Assembly: GCA_900544375.1 (NCBI GenBank)
Contig: UQUZ01000004.1
Coordinates: 34,000-97,999, forward strand
Direction of reading: 5' to 3'
DNA length: 64,000 bases
From: an uncultured Oscillospiraceae bacterium
GTDB lineage: Bacteria; Bacillota; Clostridia; Oscillospirales; Acutalibacteraceae
Shown here: positions 1 through 9,720 of the stretch, piece after piece
Layout of the letters: every line of letters begins with the position of its first letter
Position numbering within the stretch: position 1 is the first letter of the stretch
Program-made: the position numbers and the translations under genes
The notes under the pieces: generated by a model
What the model was told of the DNA's origin: nothing
Database searches by the model: none
What the model saw: only the letters and a program-made list of their open reading frames with translations

Positions 1-3000
1 ACTCCAGCACGTCGTGTGGGTCTTCCAGCAGCAGCTCCGCCTTGCCGCCGCCGAACAGCTCGGTAAAAGTTTCCCCAAAGTGGTTGTTAATTTTATAAAA
101 CTGCTCGCGGAACTGATCGGACATTTTCTTCGTCAGCTCATCAATCAGCCGGAGCAATTCATCGCGCGACGCCTCCACATCACCGATTTGCTCTTTTAAG
201 AAGGTGTAGCGCTCGCTAACCTCCTTATATTCCTCAATCGCGCTGACATTGACGCTCCCCAGCGCCCGAATCTGCGCCTTCAGCTCCGAAAGCCGCCTCT
301 GCGCCTTGGCGGGCTCCTTCAGCTCCGGGCAGAGCTGCTCTGCCTCCCGGCGGGTGAGCTGGTATTCGTCATAGAGCTTATTAACCGTTTCATCATATTC
401 CTTGCGCATGGCGGCCTTGCGCTCCTCCAGCCTAGCGAGCTCACCACTGAGTTTCTCCCGCTCGGCGGATTTCGCCCGCTCCATCAGCCGCAGCTTTGAA
501 GAACGCGCCTCCAGCTCGTTACGCTTCGCAATATAACCCTCAATCTCTTCTTTTGATCCTCCGCTCTGCCCGCGAAGCGTGTGCGCCTGTGTTTCCAGCT
601 CCGCCTTTTCCTCGGCAAGGGCGCGGTTTTTCTCCTCCACGCCGGCAATTTCCGCGCAAAGCTCCTCTGCGCGCGCCAGATGCCCAGCGCGGCGGCGTTC
701 CAGCGACTCGATCGTCTCCGCGTGGGCCTGGCGGTCTTTCTCGGCCGCAAGCAGGGAGAGTTGCAGCTCATTTTCCTGCCCGCTTAAAGCGGCTCGCTTC
801 GCGGCGAGCGCTTCGCGTTCCTCTGTAACGGCGGAAAGCCGCTGCTCTGCCTCCTCCATCCGGGAGGAGAGCTCCGCTTCTCTGATATGCGCCTGCTCCA
901 GCTCCTTTTCCAAGCCGGAAAACCGCATCGCAGCCGCATCGCGCTCGCGCTGCAAATCACCGGCCGTGGCGTTTGCCGTTTCCAACTGGCCCGCAACAAG
1001 GCGGAGCGTGCTTTCACTGCGCACGCGCTGCTCCTGTGCGCGCGTCAAATCCGCCTGCGCGCCTTCAAACTCCGCCTGCGCCGCAGCGAATTCCTCCCGC
1101 GCCGTCTTATAGGCGGCAGCGCCTTCACTGAGCTTCGCCTGCGCTGCCTGCATCTCGGTGCGCAGCTTCTCAATCTCATTCGAGCGGCTCAAAAAGCCCG
1201 CATTCTGCATCCGGGAACCGCCTGTCATCGAGCCGCCAGCATTGATGATCTGGCCGTCGAGTGTGACGATGCGGAATCGGTAGCTGAATTTTCGCGCAAT
1301 GGCAATGGCGCAATCCATATCCTCTGCAACCGCTGTGCGCCCAACCTGCGCCTTAACAACCGCTTCATATGTTGCATCGCACTTTACCAGATCAGATGCA
1401 ACGGCGACAAAACCATCGCATTGGGCAAGGCTCCGTTCCTCCAACATCCGGCCGCGCACGGCGCTCAATGGCAAAAATGTCGCCCGACCGCCTTTCGTCT
1501 CCTTCAAAAATTGGATGGCCCGCTTGGCGTCGCCTTCACTGTCCGTCACAATATTCTGGAGCGCTGCGCCGAACGCCGTTTCAATAGCAACGGCATACTG
1601 CTCCGGCACGGAGATCAACTGGGAAAGCGCGCCGTGGATGCCGCGCAGGCTGCCCCGTTTTGCCTCCCGCATCACAGCGCGCACGCTGCCTGTGTAGCCC
1701 TCCATATTCTTTTCCATATCCTCGAGCATATTGACGCGCGAGGTTTTCTGCCGCAGGTCAAGCTCCAGGTTTTCCTGCTCCTTCTTCCGCTTTTCCGCCC
1801 TGACGCGGCGGGAATCGAGCCGCATGGAGTAGCCCTTCATCGCATTTGAGAGCTCCTCCACCGCCTCCCCGCATTTTGCATAGGCGGTCTCCGCCGCTTC
1901 TTTTTCCTGCGTCAGCCGCTCAATCAGCTCGCTGCGGGCAGCAAACGTTTCGTCGATCGTCGCCATGCGTGCGGTGATTTCTGCCATGGCGCTCTCCGCA
2001 TGCGAGGACTGCACGCGGCAATCCGCCACTTGGCCGCCAAGCTGTGCGATCTCTGCCGAAATGGATGCGCAACGGCCCGCAAGCGCCTCGCCCTGCACAT
2101 TGAAATCCGCCGCCTGGCGAGCTAGGCTCTCCAGCGCGGCATGCTGTTCCCCCGCCTGACGGATTAACGCTTCAATCGCGCCGTGCTCCTGCGCGATGCG
2201 CTCCTCGAGGTGGCGGCAGGTTTCCTCCGCCTGCTCCTGATCCTTTTGAATGCGGGCAATCGTATCATTGTTATGTAAGATCGAATTATCCGCCACTGCC
2301 GCCTGCGCCTCCAGCCGAGCGGCCTCCTCCTCCAGCCGGGCCGCCCCGTGGCGCACCTCGTCAATGCGCACCGTCACCTCCTGCGACTGGGCGATGATCG
2401 ATTCGATCTCCTCCTCAATCTCCGCGAGCTCCCGCTCGGCGCCCTCATGCTGGGCATTGGCAAGCGAAATTTTATGCTCCTGCTCGCGCAGGCGCTCGTT
2501 AGACTGCCGGATCGTATGCAGCCAAAGGCCAATCTCCAGCTCCTTTTTCTCCTGCGCCAGCACCAAAAAGCGCTCCGCCTTCTCGCTCTGCTCCCGCAGG
2601 GGCTCCACGCGCGCTTCCAGCTCGGAGAGAATATCCTTCAAGCGCACCAGGTTTTCCTGCGCCTGTTCTAAGCGGCGATTCGCATCCGTACGCCGGTAGC
2701 GGTAGTGGGAGATCCCAGCCGCTTCCTCAAACATCTCGCGCCGTTCGCCGGATTTTGCGGAGATCATATCCGCAATTTTGCCCTGGCTGACGATCGAATA
2801 GCCATCGCGCCCGAGGCCCGTATCCATAAACAGCTCATGGATATCCTTGAGCCGCACGGCGTTTCCATTGATACGGTATTCGCCCTCGCCGGAGCGGTAA
2901 TAGCGGCGGGTTACGGCCACTTCGTCCTCATCGAGCGAGAGGGCGCGGTCGCGGTTATCGAGCCGCAGCGTCACCTCGGCAAAGCCCTGCGCCCTGCGCA

Positions 3001-3211
3001 CGCCGGTGCCGCTGAATACCACATCCTCCATCTTCGAGCCGCGCAGGCTTTTGGTGGACTGCTCGCCGAGCACCCAGCGCACCGCGTCGGAAACGTTGCT
3101 CTTTCCGCTGCCATTGGGGCCGACAACGCAGGTGATCCCCTTGTCAAAGGTGAGCACCGTTTTATCCGGGAAGGACTTAAAGCCCTGCATTTCAAGTGAT
3201 TTTAAAATCAT
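1..3211 (-). CDS. smc: Chromosome segregation protein SMC (3' end beyond left edge)
   Basis: SMC is the ATPase core of the SMC-ScpAB condensin that compacts and segregates the nucleoid. About 1070 codons are visible of the roughly 1180-1190 usual for the family; the missing part is the C-terminal ABC signature and Walker B head. Seen: Walker A GPNGSGKSN at about residues 31-39, a charged coiled coil from about 165 to 500, a hinge at about 505-665 with the Gly-rich GGSMTGGSR stretch, a second coiled coil to about 1020, and the FGGGKAELLLED segment at the edge. The ATG at 3211 follows GGAGG by 10 bases. It is the last gene of a same-strand series beginning with dprA or earlier. Nothing looks broken; the truncation is only the window boundary. 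Confidence 0.97.
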   Translation of the reverse strand, partial: MILKSLEMQGFKSFPDKTVLTFDKGITCVVGPNGSGKSNVSDAVRWVLGEQSTKSLRGSKMEDVVFSGTGVRRAQGFAEVTLRLDNRDRALSLDEDEVAVTRRYYRSGEGEYRINGNAVRLKDIHELFMDTGLGRDGYSIVSQGKIADMISAKSGERREMFEEAAGISHYRYRRTDANRRLEQAQENLVRLKDILSELEARVEPLREQSEKAERFLVLAQEKKELEIGLWLHTIRQSNERLREQEHKISLANAQHEGAERELAEIEEEIESIIAQSQEVTVRIDEVRHGAARLEEEAARLEAQAAVADNSILHNNDTIARIQKDQEQAEETCRHLEERIAQEHGAIEALIRQAGEQHAALESLARQAADFNVQGEALAGRCASISAEIAQLGGQVADCRVQSSHAESAMAEITARMATIDETFAARSELIERLTQEKEAAETAYAKCGEAVEELSNAMKGYSMRLDSRRVRAEKRKKEQENLELDLRQKTSRVNMLEDMEKNMEGYTGSVRAVMREAKRGSLRGIHGALSQLISVPEQYAVAIETAFGAALQNIVTDSEGDAKRAIQFLKETKGGRATFLPLSAVRGRMLEERSLAQCDGFVAVASDLVKCDATYEAVVKAQVGRTAVAEDMDCAIAIARKFSYRFRIVTLDGQIINAGGSMTGGSRMQNAGFLSRSNEIEKLRTEMQAAQAKLSEGAAAYKTAREEFAAAQAEFEGAQADLTRAQEQRVRSESTLRLVAGQLETANATAGDLQRERDAAAMRFSGLEKELEQAHIREAELSSRMEEAEQRLSAVTEEREALAAKRAALSGQENELQLSLLAAEKDRQAHAETIESLERRRAGHLARAEELCAEIAGVEEKNRALAEEKAELETQAHTLRGQSGGSKEEIEGYIAKRNELEARSSKLRLMERAKSAEREKLSGELARLEERKAAMRKEYDETVNKLYDEYQLTRREAEQLCPELKEPAKAQRRLSELKAQIRALGSVNVSAIEEYKEVSERYTFLKEQIGDVEASRDELLRLIDELTKKMSDQFREQFYKINNHFGETFTELFGGGKAELLLEDPHDVLE

Positions 3212-3297
3212 CCGGTATGGAACCTCCAAGTTCAGCCGGCAGACATCAGATCTCAGTCATCAGAGCGAAAGGGTTGATCCGCCCAACGTCTGACATC

Positions 3298-4314
3298 TCA
3301 TATCTGGCGCCCTGCTTTTACTTCATATTTTTTGCAGCCTGCATCCGCTGCGATCCGGCAGTCGAAGCCCTGCTCCTTCAGCCGTTTTAGATTTCTGCGG
3401 TGCTGACCCGCCATTTGGGAAACACAATGCGGCGCCACTCCCAAAGCTGCTTTCGAGCCTTCCGGCAGGCATTCCCGCAGCGCGTAAAGCGCGTTTTGAT
3501 AATAAATTTCGCCTTCGCACAGCTCCCGGAACGCCGGGTGCCACGGCCCGGCGATATAGCCCTTCTCCACATCGCCGCCCGCATGCAGGCCAAGGCGGAT
3601 TACCGGCACGCCGGCCTCTTCACACCGCAGAAGAAGCGAGGCGCAGAGAGAAACCGCTTCTTCCAGCAGCTGTGGCAAATATGTGCCGGATAGGTACTGT
3701 TCCGCCAAAAGCGTGCCCTCTAAAACGATGGTCGGATAAATCCGCATGGTGTCAGGCTCAAGAGACAACAGCTGGCAAAGTGTATTCTCTGCGCCTGCGG
3801 GCGTATCTCCCGGCAGGCCCGTCATCATTTGCAGGCCGAGCTCAAAGCCCATCTCACGGATACGCCGAGCGGCTGACTCTACCTCCCGCGCCGTATGACC
3901 ACGGCCGTTTTGCAAAAGAACGCGGTCATCCATGCTCTGCGCGCCGAGCTCAATGGCGGTCACGCCAGATTGCTTTAAAAGGGAAAGCACATCCGTTTCC
4001 ACCGCGTCCGGCCGGGTAGAAACACGGATGCCTGCGATTTGCCCCCGTTCCAGATACGGCTGCGCTGCATCCAGCAATTCCCGCATATATGCCCTATCAA
4101 TCGCCGTAAAGCTGCCGCCAAAGAAGGCGAGCTGCGCGCCCGCACAAGCCCGCGGGCGCAAGGTGCGCAGGGCCGTTTCTACAGCGGCCGACACATCCGC
4201 CGCGCGCGGTTTTTTCAACGCACCGGAAATACTCTTTTGATTACAGAAGCTGCACTGGTGCGGGCAGCCCTCGTGCGGAATGAATAGGGCAATGTTAATA
4301 TGCTTCCCGCTCAC
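3298..4314 (-). CDS. Elp3-like radical SAM protein
   Basis: A 338-residue radical SAM enzyme related to the N-terminal domain of Elp3/COG1243 proteins. The cluster motif CPHQCSFC (Cys17, Cys21, Cys24) would bind the 4Fe-4S cluster that cleaves S-adenosylmethionine. A Gly-rich GGSFTAI and a later TGLPGDTP segment are typical of the radical SAM barrel. No acetyltransferase domain follows, so it is the short bacterial form of unknown substrate. The start is GTG, overlapping the rnc stop by four bases (GTGA), which implies translational coupling. This gene sits between rnc and smc in many Clostridia, so the position supports the family call, but its reaction is not known to me. Confidence 0.85.
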   Translation of the reverse strand: MSGKHINIALFIPHEGCPHQCSFCNQKSISGALKKPRAADVSAAVETALRTLRPRACAGAQLAFFGGSFTAIDRAYMRELLDAAQPYLERGQIAGIRVSTRPDAVETDVLSLLKQSGVTAIELGAQSMDDRVLLQNGRGHTAREVESAARRIREMGFELGLQMMTGLPGDTPAGAENTLCQLLSLEPDTMRIYPTIVLEGTLLAEQYLSGTYLPQLLEEAVSLCASLLLRCEEAGVPVIRLGLHAGGDVEKGYIAGPWHPAFRELCEGEIYYQNALYALRECLPEGSKAALGVAPHCVSQMAGQHRRNLKRLKEQGFDCRIAADAGCKKYEVKAGRQI

Positions 4315-4997
4315 AGGCCCATCAGCGCGAGCGCCTCGCGCGCAGCCGCCTGCTCGGCAAGCTTTTTGCTCCGGCCCGTGCCACAGCCGATGATATTGCT
4401 GTTGAGGTGCACTTCCACAGTAAAGGATTTATCATGATCCGGCCCGCTCTCATCCGTGAGCACATATTCCAGCTCCTCCTCCGGATTCTGCTGGATGATC
4501 TCTTGAAGCGTGGTTTTATAATCCTTGAAGGGCAGGCTGTGCTGCACCGCATCCTTGATAAAACGCAGCACAAAGGTGCGCGCGCTTTCGATCCCGCCGT
4601 CGAGGTAAATGGATGCGATCACCGCCTCAAATGCGTCCGCTAGGATTGAGGGCCGCTCACGGCCACCCGTGTTCTCCTCCCCGTGGCCCAGGCGCAAATA
4701 TTTCCCTAAGGAAACCTCCAGCGCAAAGCCGTGCAAGGATTTTTCACATACCGTAGCCGCGCGCAGCTTCGTCAGCTTGCCCTCCGGCAGATGAGAAAAA
4801 TGGCGGTAAAAATAATCCGCAGTGATAAAGCCGAGCACGGAATCCCCTAAAAATTCCAGCCGCTCGTTGCTGCCATAGGGCACCTGCCGCTCGTTCGCAT
4901 AGGAGGAGTGCGTCAGCGCGCGCTCCAGCAAGTTTTGATCCCGATAAGCATACCCCAGCTTTTGCTCCAGCTCCTTGAGCTGTTCCTGACCGTTCAT
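4311..4997 (-). CDS. rnc: Ribonuclease III
   Basis: RNase III cleaves double-stranded RNA and matures rRNA precursors. The 228-residue protein carries the catalytic signature NERLEFLGDSVLG in its N-terminal third and a C-terminal double-stranded RNA-binding domain (final 70 residues, ending KKLAEQAAAREAL). Two in-frame ATGs exist, at 5018 and 4997. The second is preferred because AAGGA lies about 11 bases before it while the first has no ribosome site, and because family members usually begin close to the ELEQKLGY segment. It overlaps the downstream radical SAM gene by four bases and follows plsX by about 55 bases. acpP and fab genes, which often separate plsX and rnc, are absent here. Confidence 0.97.
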   Translation of the reverse strand: MNGQEQLKELEQKLGYAYRDQNLLERALTHSSYANERQVPYGSNERLEFLGDSVLGFITADYFYRHFSHLPEGKLTKLRAATVCEKSLHGFALEVSLGKYLRLGHGEENTGGRERPSILADAFEAVIASIYLDGGIESARTFVLRFIKDAVQHSLPFKDYKTTLQEIIQQNPEEELEYVLTDESGPDHDKSFTVEVHLNSNIIGCGTGRSKKLAEQAAAREALALMGL

Positions 4998-5052
4998 CCG
5001 TATGACCGTCCTTTCCATGCCCGCTCTAAAAATGCGTGTAGGCTACCGCCCG

Positions 5053-6060
5053 TTAGGCTTCCGACGCCTGGGCGGACTTTGTCACTGCATTTGCAATATT
5101 TTCGATCACGCCTGTTTCACTAAACTGCTTCGCTTGCCGGATCGCGCTGCAAAATGCCTTCGCATTGGAGGAGCCGTGCGCCTTGATCACCGGCTTTGAG
5201 ATACCCAGCAGAGGTGCTCCGCCGAACTCGGTGTAATCCATCCGCTTTTTGAAATCCATCAGCCCATTTTTGATCATCAAAGCACTGAGCTTTGTGATCG
5301 CATTCTGTTTAAAAATGCCCTTGATGTTAGCCATCATCGCCCCGGCCACACCCTCATACATTTTTAGAAGCATATTGCCCGTGAAGCCATCCGCCACCAG
5401 CACGTCGCACGCGCCGAAGGGGACGTCGCGCGCTTCGACATTGCCAATAAAATGGTAAGAGGAAGCCTCCATCAGCCCATAGGCCTCCAGCTGGAGCGGC
5501 CCGCCCTTGGTTTTTTCCGTGCCGATATTGGCAAGCCCCACGCGCGGCTGTTCCACACCGAGCACCTTTTGCATATAAAAGCTGCCCATTGCGCCGAACT
5601 GATCGAGCATCTGCGCGGTGCATTCCACATTCGCGCCACAGTCCATCAGCAAAAACGGCGCCTCGTTCGATGGCAGGACACTGGCAATCGCCGCGCGGCG
5701 CACCCCACGAATGCGCTTGACAAGAAGCGTTGCGCCTGCCACCAGCGCACCCGTGCTGCCCGCGGAGACGAACGCATCGCCCCGGCCCTCAGCCAATGCT
5801 TTCAGGCCGATCGCCATAGAGGTATTCCCCTTCTCCTTCGCAATGCTTGTCGGCGCATCCTCCATGCCCATCACATCCGGCGCGTGGAGGATTTCCATTC
5901 GGTTGAGGGAAATCCCACTTTCCTGCGCGCAGGCCTTGATTTTTGCCTCGTCGCCCGTGAGGAGGATGGTAACCCCCAGCTCGCGCACTGCCGTTTCGCA
6001 GCCTTTCAGAATGGCAAGCGGCGCGTTATCCCCGCCGAATGCGTCTGCAATGATTTTCAT
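5053..6060 (-). CDS. plsX: Phosphate acyltransferase PlsX
   Basis: PlsX converts acyl-ACP and phosphate to acyl-phosphate, the acyl donor for PlsY in the first step of phospholipid synthesis. The 335-residue length is normal. Family features are the start MKIIADAFGGDNAP, the central GSTGALVAGATLLVKRI loop and the VADGFTGNMLLK segment. It acts at the inner face of the membrane. The ATG follows a GGAGAGAAGG ribosome site. It lies downstream of trmFO with a gap of about 40 bases and upstream of rnc, so it is probably co-transcribed with both. Confidence 0.96.
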   Translation of the reverse strand: MKIIADAFGGDNAPLAILKGCETAVRELGVTILLTGDEAKIKACAQESGISLNRMEILHAPDVMGMEDAPTSIAKEKGNTSMAIGLKALAEGRGDAFVSAGSTGALVAGATLLVKRIRGVRRAAIASVLPSNEAPFLLMDCGANVECTAQMLDQFGAMGSFYMQKVLGVEQPRVGLANIGTEKTKGGPLQLEAYGLMEASSYHFIGNVEARDVPFGACDVLVADGFTGNMLLKMYEGVAGAMMANIKGIFKQNAITKLSALMIKNGLMDFKKRMDYTEFGGAPLLGISKPVIKAHGSSNAKAFCSAIRQAKQFSETGVIENIANAVTKSAQASEA

Positions 6061-6103
6061 CCGTCCGACCTTCTCTCCATATGTTGTGCATTTTCATGCC
6101 GTT

Positions 6104-7426
6104 TTATTGATGGATGCCTTTCTCCCGCAGCCGGGCGGAAAGAGCTGCCAGTGCCCGGGTAGAAAGCGATTCATATCTCTCCCTTTTCTCACGAACCGGC
6201 CTTTCCAGCGGCGGCAGTACGCCGAAATTTGCTCCCATCGGCTGAAAATTCTTCACCGACGGATCGCTGATATAGCCTGCCAGCGCGCCGAGCATCGTCT
6301 CCCGCGGCAAAACCAGCGGGTCTTGCCCACGAAGCCTGCGCGCTGCGTTGAGCCCTGCAAGGACGCCGGAACCGGCTGATTCCATATAGCCCTCCACGCC
6401 TGTGATCTGCCCGGCAAAGAACAAATCCGGTCTCTTGCGCATAGAGTAATCCGCGTTTAACAGCCGCGGAGAATCGAGAAAGGTATTGCGGTGCATCACG
6501 CCGTAGCGCAGGAATTCCGCGTTTTTGAGCGCCGGGATCATCGAAAACACGCGCTTCTGCTCGCCAAATTTCAGGTTGGTCTGGAAGCCTACGAGGTTAT
6601 ACATCGTTCCGCCCGCATTCTCTTTGCGCAATTGCAGAACCGCCCACGGCCTATGCCCGGTGCGCGGGTCTCGCAACCCTACCGGCTTTAAAGGGCCGAA
6701 GCGCATCGTATCCGCCCCGCGGGAGGCCATCACCTCAATAGGCATACAACCTTCGTAAACGCCTTTCTTTTTGTCAAACGTATGCAGTGGGGCGCTTTCG
6801 GCATGGAGGAGAGCATCATAAAACGCCTCATATTCCTCCTTGTCCATCGGGCAGTTAATATAGTCGTCCTCCCCGCCCCGACCATAACGGGATTGGGTGA
6901 AGGCGCAATCCATATCAACGCTATCTGCACTCACAATTGGTGCGGCGGCGTCGAAAAAGCTCAGCGCTTCGCCGCATAACGCGGCAATCTCCCCCGCGAG
7001 CGCGTCGGAGGCGAGCGGCCCTGCCGCGATAACCGTGACGCCCTGTTTCGGGACCGCCGTCGCCTCCCGATGCTCAACCGTGATGCGCGCATGCGCACAG
7101 ATTTGCTCTGTGACTAGGCGGGAAAACTGCTCTCGATCCACCGCGAGCGCACCGCCCGCCGGAACACGGCTTTCATAGGCGCAGGCAACACACAGAGAGC
7201 CCAGCACCTGCATCTCGGCTTTCAGCAGGCCCGCGGCGGAAGCGAGCCGCTCCGCTTTCAGGGAATTCGAGCAAACAAGCTCCGCAAATCCGGCGCTGTG
7301 GTGGGCGGGAGAGAAGCGGATGGGCTTCATCTCAACGAGCGTTACCTCAACGCCTGCCTGCGCCAGCTGCCAAGCTGCTTCGCAGCCTGCGAGCCCCGCG
7401 CCAATTACTGTTGCCTGATTCTCCAT
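6104..7426 (-). CDS. trmFO: Methylenetetrahydrofolate-tRNA-(uracil-5)-methyltransferase TrmFO
   Basis: TrmFO makes 5-methyluridine at position 54 of tRNA using methylenetetrahydrofolate and FADH2, the Gram-positive alternative to SAM-dependent TrmA. The 440-residue protein opens with a Rossmann motif VIGAGLAGCEAAW for FAD and has the catalytic-cysteine segment VCSNSLKAER (Cys52). The C-terminal part contains GQITGVEGYMES, typical of the GidA/TrmFO group. The ATG follows AGAAAGGA at about 10 bases. It lies 21 bases downstream of topA, the usual arrangement in Bacillota (topA-trmFO), and is probably in the same transcript. Confidence 0.97.
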   Translation of the reverse strand: MENQATVIGAGLAGCEAAWQLAQAGVEVTLVEMKPIRFSPAHHSAGFAELVCSNSLKAERLASAAGLLKAEMQVLGSLCVACAYESRVPAGGALAVDREQFSRLVTEQICAHARITVEHREATAVPKQGVTVIAAGPLASDALAGEIAALCGEALSFFDAAAPIVSADSVDMDCAFTQSRYGRGGEDDYINCPMDKEEYEAFYDALLHAESAPLHTFDKKKGVYEGCMPIEVMASRGADTMRFGPLKPVGLRDPRTGHRPWAVLQLRKENAGGTMYNLVGFQTNLKFGEQKRVFSMIPALKNAEFLRYGVMHRNTFLDSPRLLNADYSMRKRPDLFFAGQITGVEGYMESAGSGVLAGLNAARRLRGQDPLVLPRETMLGALAGYISDPSVKNFQPMGANFGVLPPLERPVREKRERYESLSTRALAALSARLREKGIHQ

Positions 7427-7447
7427 GGATTGGATTCCTTTCTGAAT

Positions 7448-9595
7448 TTACGATTCTGCTTCCGGCTTTTCTTCCGATTCGGCGGCGCCCTTCTTCTTGC
7501 GCTCCGCCTTGCGCTCATAGCCGCAATCCTCATTTAGGCAGACGATCAGGCCGCCGCGCCGTTTGAAGAGGGATTTGCCGCACTTTGGGCAGGTTTCCGC
7601 TGTGGGCTGATCCCAGGTCATAAACGTGCAGTCCGGATAATTGCTGCATCCATAAAACGGATAGCCGCGCTTTGACTTCTTCATAATCACCTTGCCGCCG
7701 CACCGCGGGCAGAATGCGCCCGTTTCCTGCACAAGGGGCTTTGTATTTTTGCATTCCGGGTAGCCGGGGCAGGCGAGAAATTTGCCATACCGCCCTACCT
7801 TGACCACCATCATACGCCCGCACTTTTCACAGGGGATATCCGTTTCATCTTCGGCGAGCTTGATTTTGACGTCCTTCATCTCCTCCTTGACCTTTTGAAG
7901 GGTCACGTCGAAGTCGTCATAAAACGCATGAAGCATCTTAATATAATCCTCCTGGCCCTCGCCGACCTTGTCGAGCGACGATTCCATGGAGGCGGTAAAT
8001 TTTGTGTTGACGATCTTGGGGAACTTTTCGCGCAACAGCTTCGTCATCGCCTCGCCCAGCTCCGTGGGGTGCAGCTGCTTTGCCTCGCGCTTGACGTAAT
8101 CCCGGCCAGTGATCGTTGAGATAATGGAGGCATATGTGCTCGGGCGGCCAATGCCGTTTTCCTCCAGCGTTTTGATCAGTGAGGCCTCTGTATAGCGGGG
8201 CGGCGGCTGTGTAAAGTGCTGGTTTCCGCCGATCTCCTTGAGCTTTAATTTGTCGCCCTCCTTAATCTCCGGCAGGCGGCCGTCCGCTTCTGCATCATCC
8301 GTGCTCTCCTCATAAAGGACCGTGAATCCATCAAATTTGATGGAGTAGCCGCTGGCAGTAAAAAGATAATGTCCACCTTCCTGCGGCTCCTGTGCAGGCA
8401 GCGCCTCAATCTCCGCGCGGACAGTATTTTGAATACAATTGGCCATCAAGCTCGCCATAAAGCGCTTCCAGATCAGGTTATACAGCTTATATTGATCGGC
8501 CGTCAGGCTCTTTTTTGCCTGCTCCGGTGTGAGCTCCGGCATGGTGGGGCGAATCGCCTCGTGCCCATCCTGCGCGTTGGCACGGGATTTAAAATAACGC
8601 GGTTTATCCGGCAGATATTTCTCACCCCAATGCTCCTTGATATAATCATTGCCCTGCGCGCGCGCCTCCTCGGAGATGCGTAGAGAATCCGTTCTCATGT
8701 AAGTGATAAGGCCCACAGAGCCAATGCCTTCCACTTCAACGCCCTCATAGAGCTCCTGCGCCGCTTTCATCGTCCGGCGGGCCTGGAAGCCCATGCGCCG
8801 CGATGCCTCCTGTTGCAGGGTGGATGTGATAAAGGGCGGGGCCGGGCTTTTGCGGCGTGTGCCCTTTTTGACTGTTTTTACACGGTATTGCGCGCCGTCG
8901 AGCTGCGAAAGGATCGCATCGGCCTGCTCCTTATTTTCAATTTTTATCTTGCCCTGCTCATTGCCGTAAAACGCGGCGGCAAACACGCGGCGCGTGCTCG
9001 GGGTAAGAAATTTTGCATCAAGCGACCAATATTCCTCCGGTTTGAAGGCGCGAATTTCCTCTTCACGGTCTACAATCATCCGCAGCGCTACGCTCTGCAC
9101 ACGCCCGGCGGATAGTCCACGGTGAATTTTTTGAGAAACAAAAGGGCTGAGCTTATATCCCACCAGTCGGTCAAGGATCCGGCGTGCCTGCTGCGCGTTG
9201 ACCAGATCCATATCCACCACATGAGGGTTCTCCATGCCGTTTTTGACGCCCGTTTTTGTGATTTCATTGAAGGTTACGCGGTTGGCCTCGCTCAAATCTA
9301 AATTCAGAATCGTTGCAAGGTGCCACGAGATCGCCTCTCCCTCGCGGTCAGGGTCGGTCGCAAGAAAAACCTTGTCGCTTGCGGCGGCGGTTTTTTTCAG
9401 GTCTTTCACAAATTGCTCCTTCCCCTTAATAATCGCATACTTTGGCGCAAAGTCTTTTTTCACATCCACACTAAGGCGCGCAGGCGGCAAATCTCGCACA
9501 TGGCCCATCGAAGCGGTTACTTCATAACCTTTTCCCAGATATTTCTGAATCGTCTTGGCTTTTGCCGGAGACTCCACAATTACAAGCTTTGACAT
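7448..9595 (-). CDS. topA: DNA topoisomerase I
   Basis: Type IA topoisomerase that relaxes negative supercoils by transient single-strand cleavage. The 715-residue protein has an N-terminal Toprim domain with Glu9 and the acidic triad of TDPDREGEA (residues 80-87). The active-site tyrosine is in GLITYMRTDSLR near residue 295-300. The C terminus carries three four-cysteine zinc modules (CEKCG..CPGYPEC, CPRCG..CSNYPDC, CPKCG..CLNEDC) that bind single-stranded DNA. The tail is Lys/Glu-rich. The ATG follows AGGATGATGAT. A 125-base gap separates it from dprA upstream, a common neighbour of topA in Bacillota. Confidence 0.98.
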   Translation of the reverse strand: MSKLVIVESPAKAKTIQKYLGKGYEVTASMGHVRDLPPARLSVDVKKDFAPKYAIIKGKEQFVKDLKKTAAASDKVFLATDPDREGEAISWHLATILNLDLSEANRVTFNEITKTGVKNGMENPHVVDMDLVNAQQARRILDRLVGYKLSPFVSQKIHRGLSAGRVQSVALRMIVDREEEIRAFKPEEYWSLDAKFLTPSTRRVFAAAFYGNEQGKIKIENKEQADAILSQLDGAQYRVKTVKKGTRRKSPAPPFITSTLQQEASRRMGFQARRTMKAAQELYEGVEVEGIGSVGLITYMRTDSLRISEEARAQGNDYIKEHWGEKYLPDKPRYFKSRANAQDGHEAIRPTMPELTPEQAKKSLTADQYKLYNLIWKRFMASLMANCIQNTVRAEIEALPAQEPQEGGHYLFTASGYSIKFDGFTVLYEESTDDAEADGRLPEIKEGDKLKLKEIGGNQHFTQPPPRYTEASLIKTLEENGIGRPSTYASIISTITGRDYVKREAKQLHPTELGEAMTKLLREKFPKIVNTKFTASMESSLDKVGEGQEDYIKMLHAFYDDFDVTLQKVKEEMKDVKIKLAEDETDIPCEKCGRMMVVKVGRYGKFLACPGYPECKNTKPLVQETGAFCPRCGGKVIMKKSKRGYPFYGCSNYPDCTFMTWDQPTAETCPKCGKSLFKRRGGLIVCLNEDCGYERKAERKKKGAAESEEKPEAES

Positions 9596-9720
9596 ATCAT
9601 CATCCTAAAAAATAAAATATATAAAATTACGAAGGCAGGGTGCGTGACAAAACTGATTATGACCAGATGGAGCAACGCGGTATGCGCCGCTCACGAGAAC
9701 GGGTAGCTCTCGGTTATTTC

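Noticed and set aside
887..1849. A 320-codon frame on the plus strand
   Set aside because: It lies antisense to smc coiled-coil coding sequence, has no ribosome site and reads as a shadow of high-GC coding DNA.
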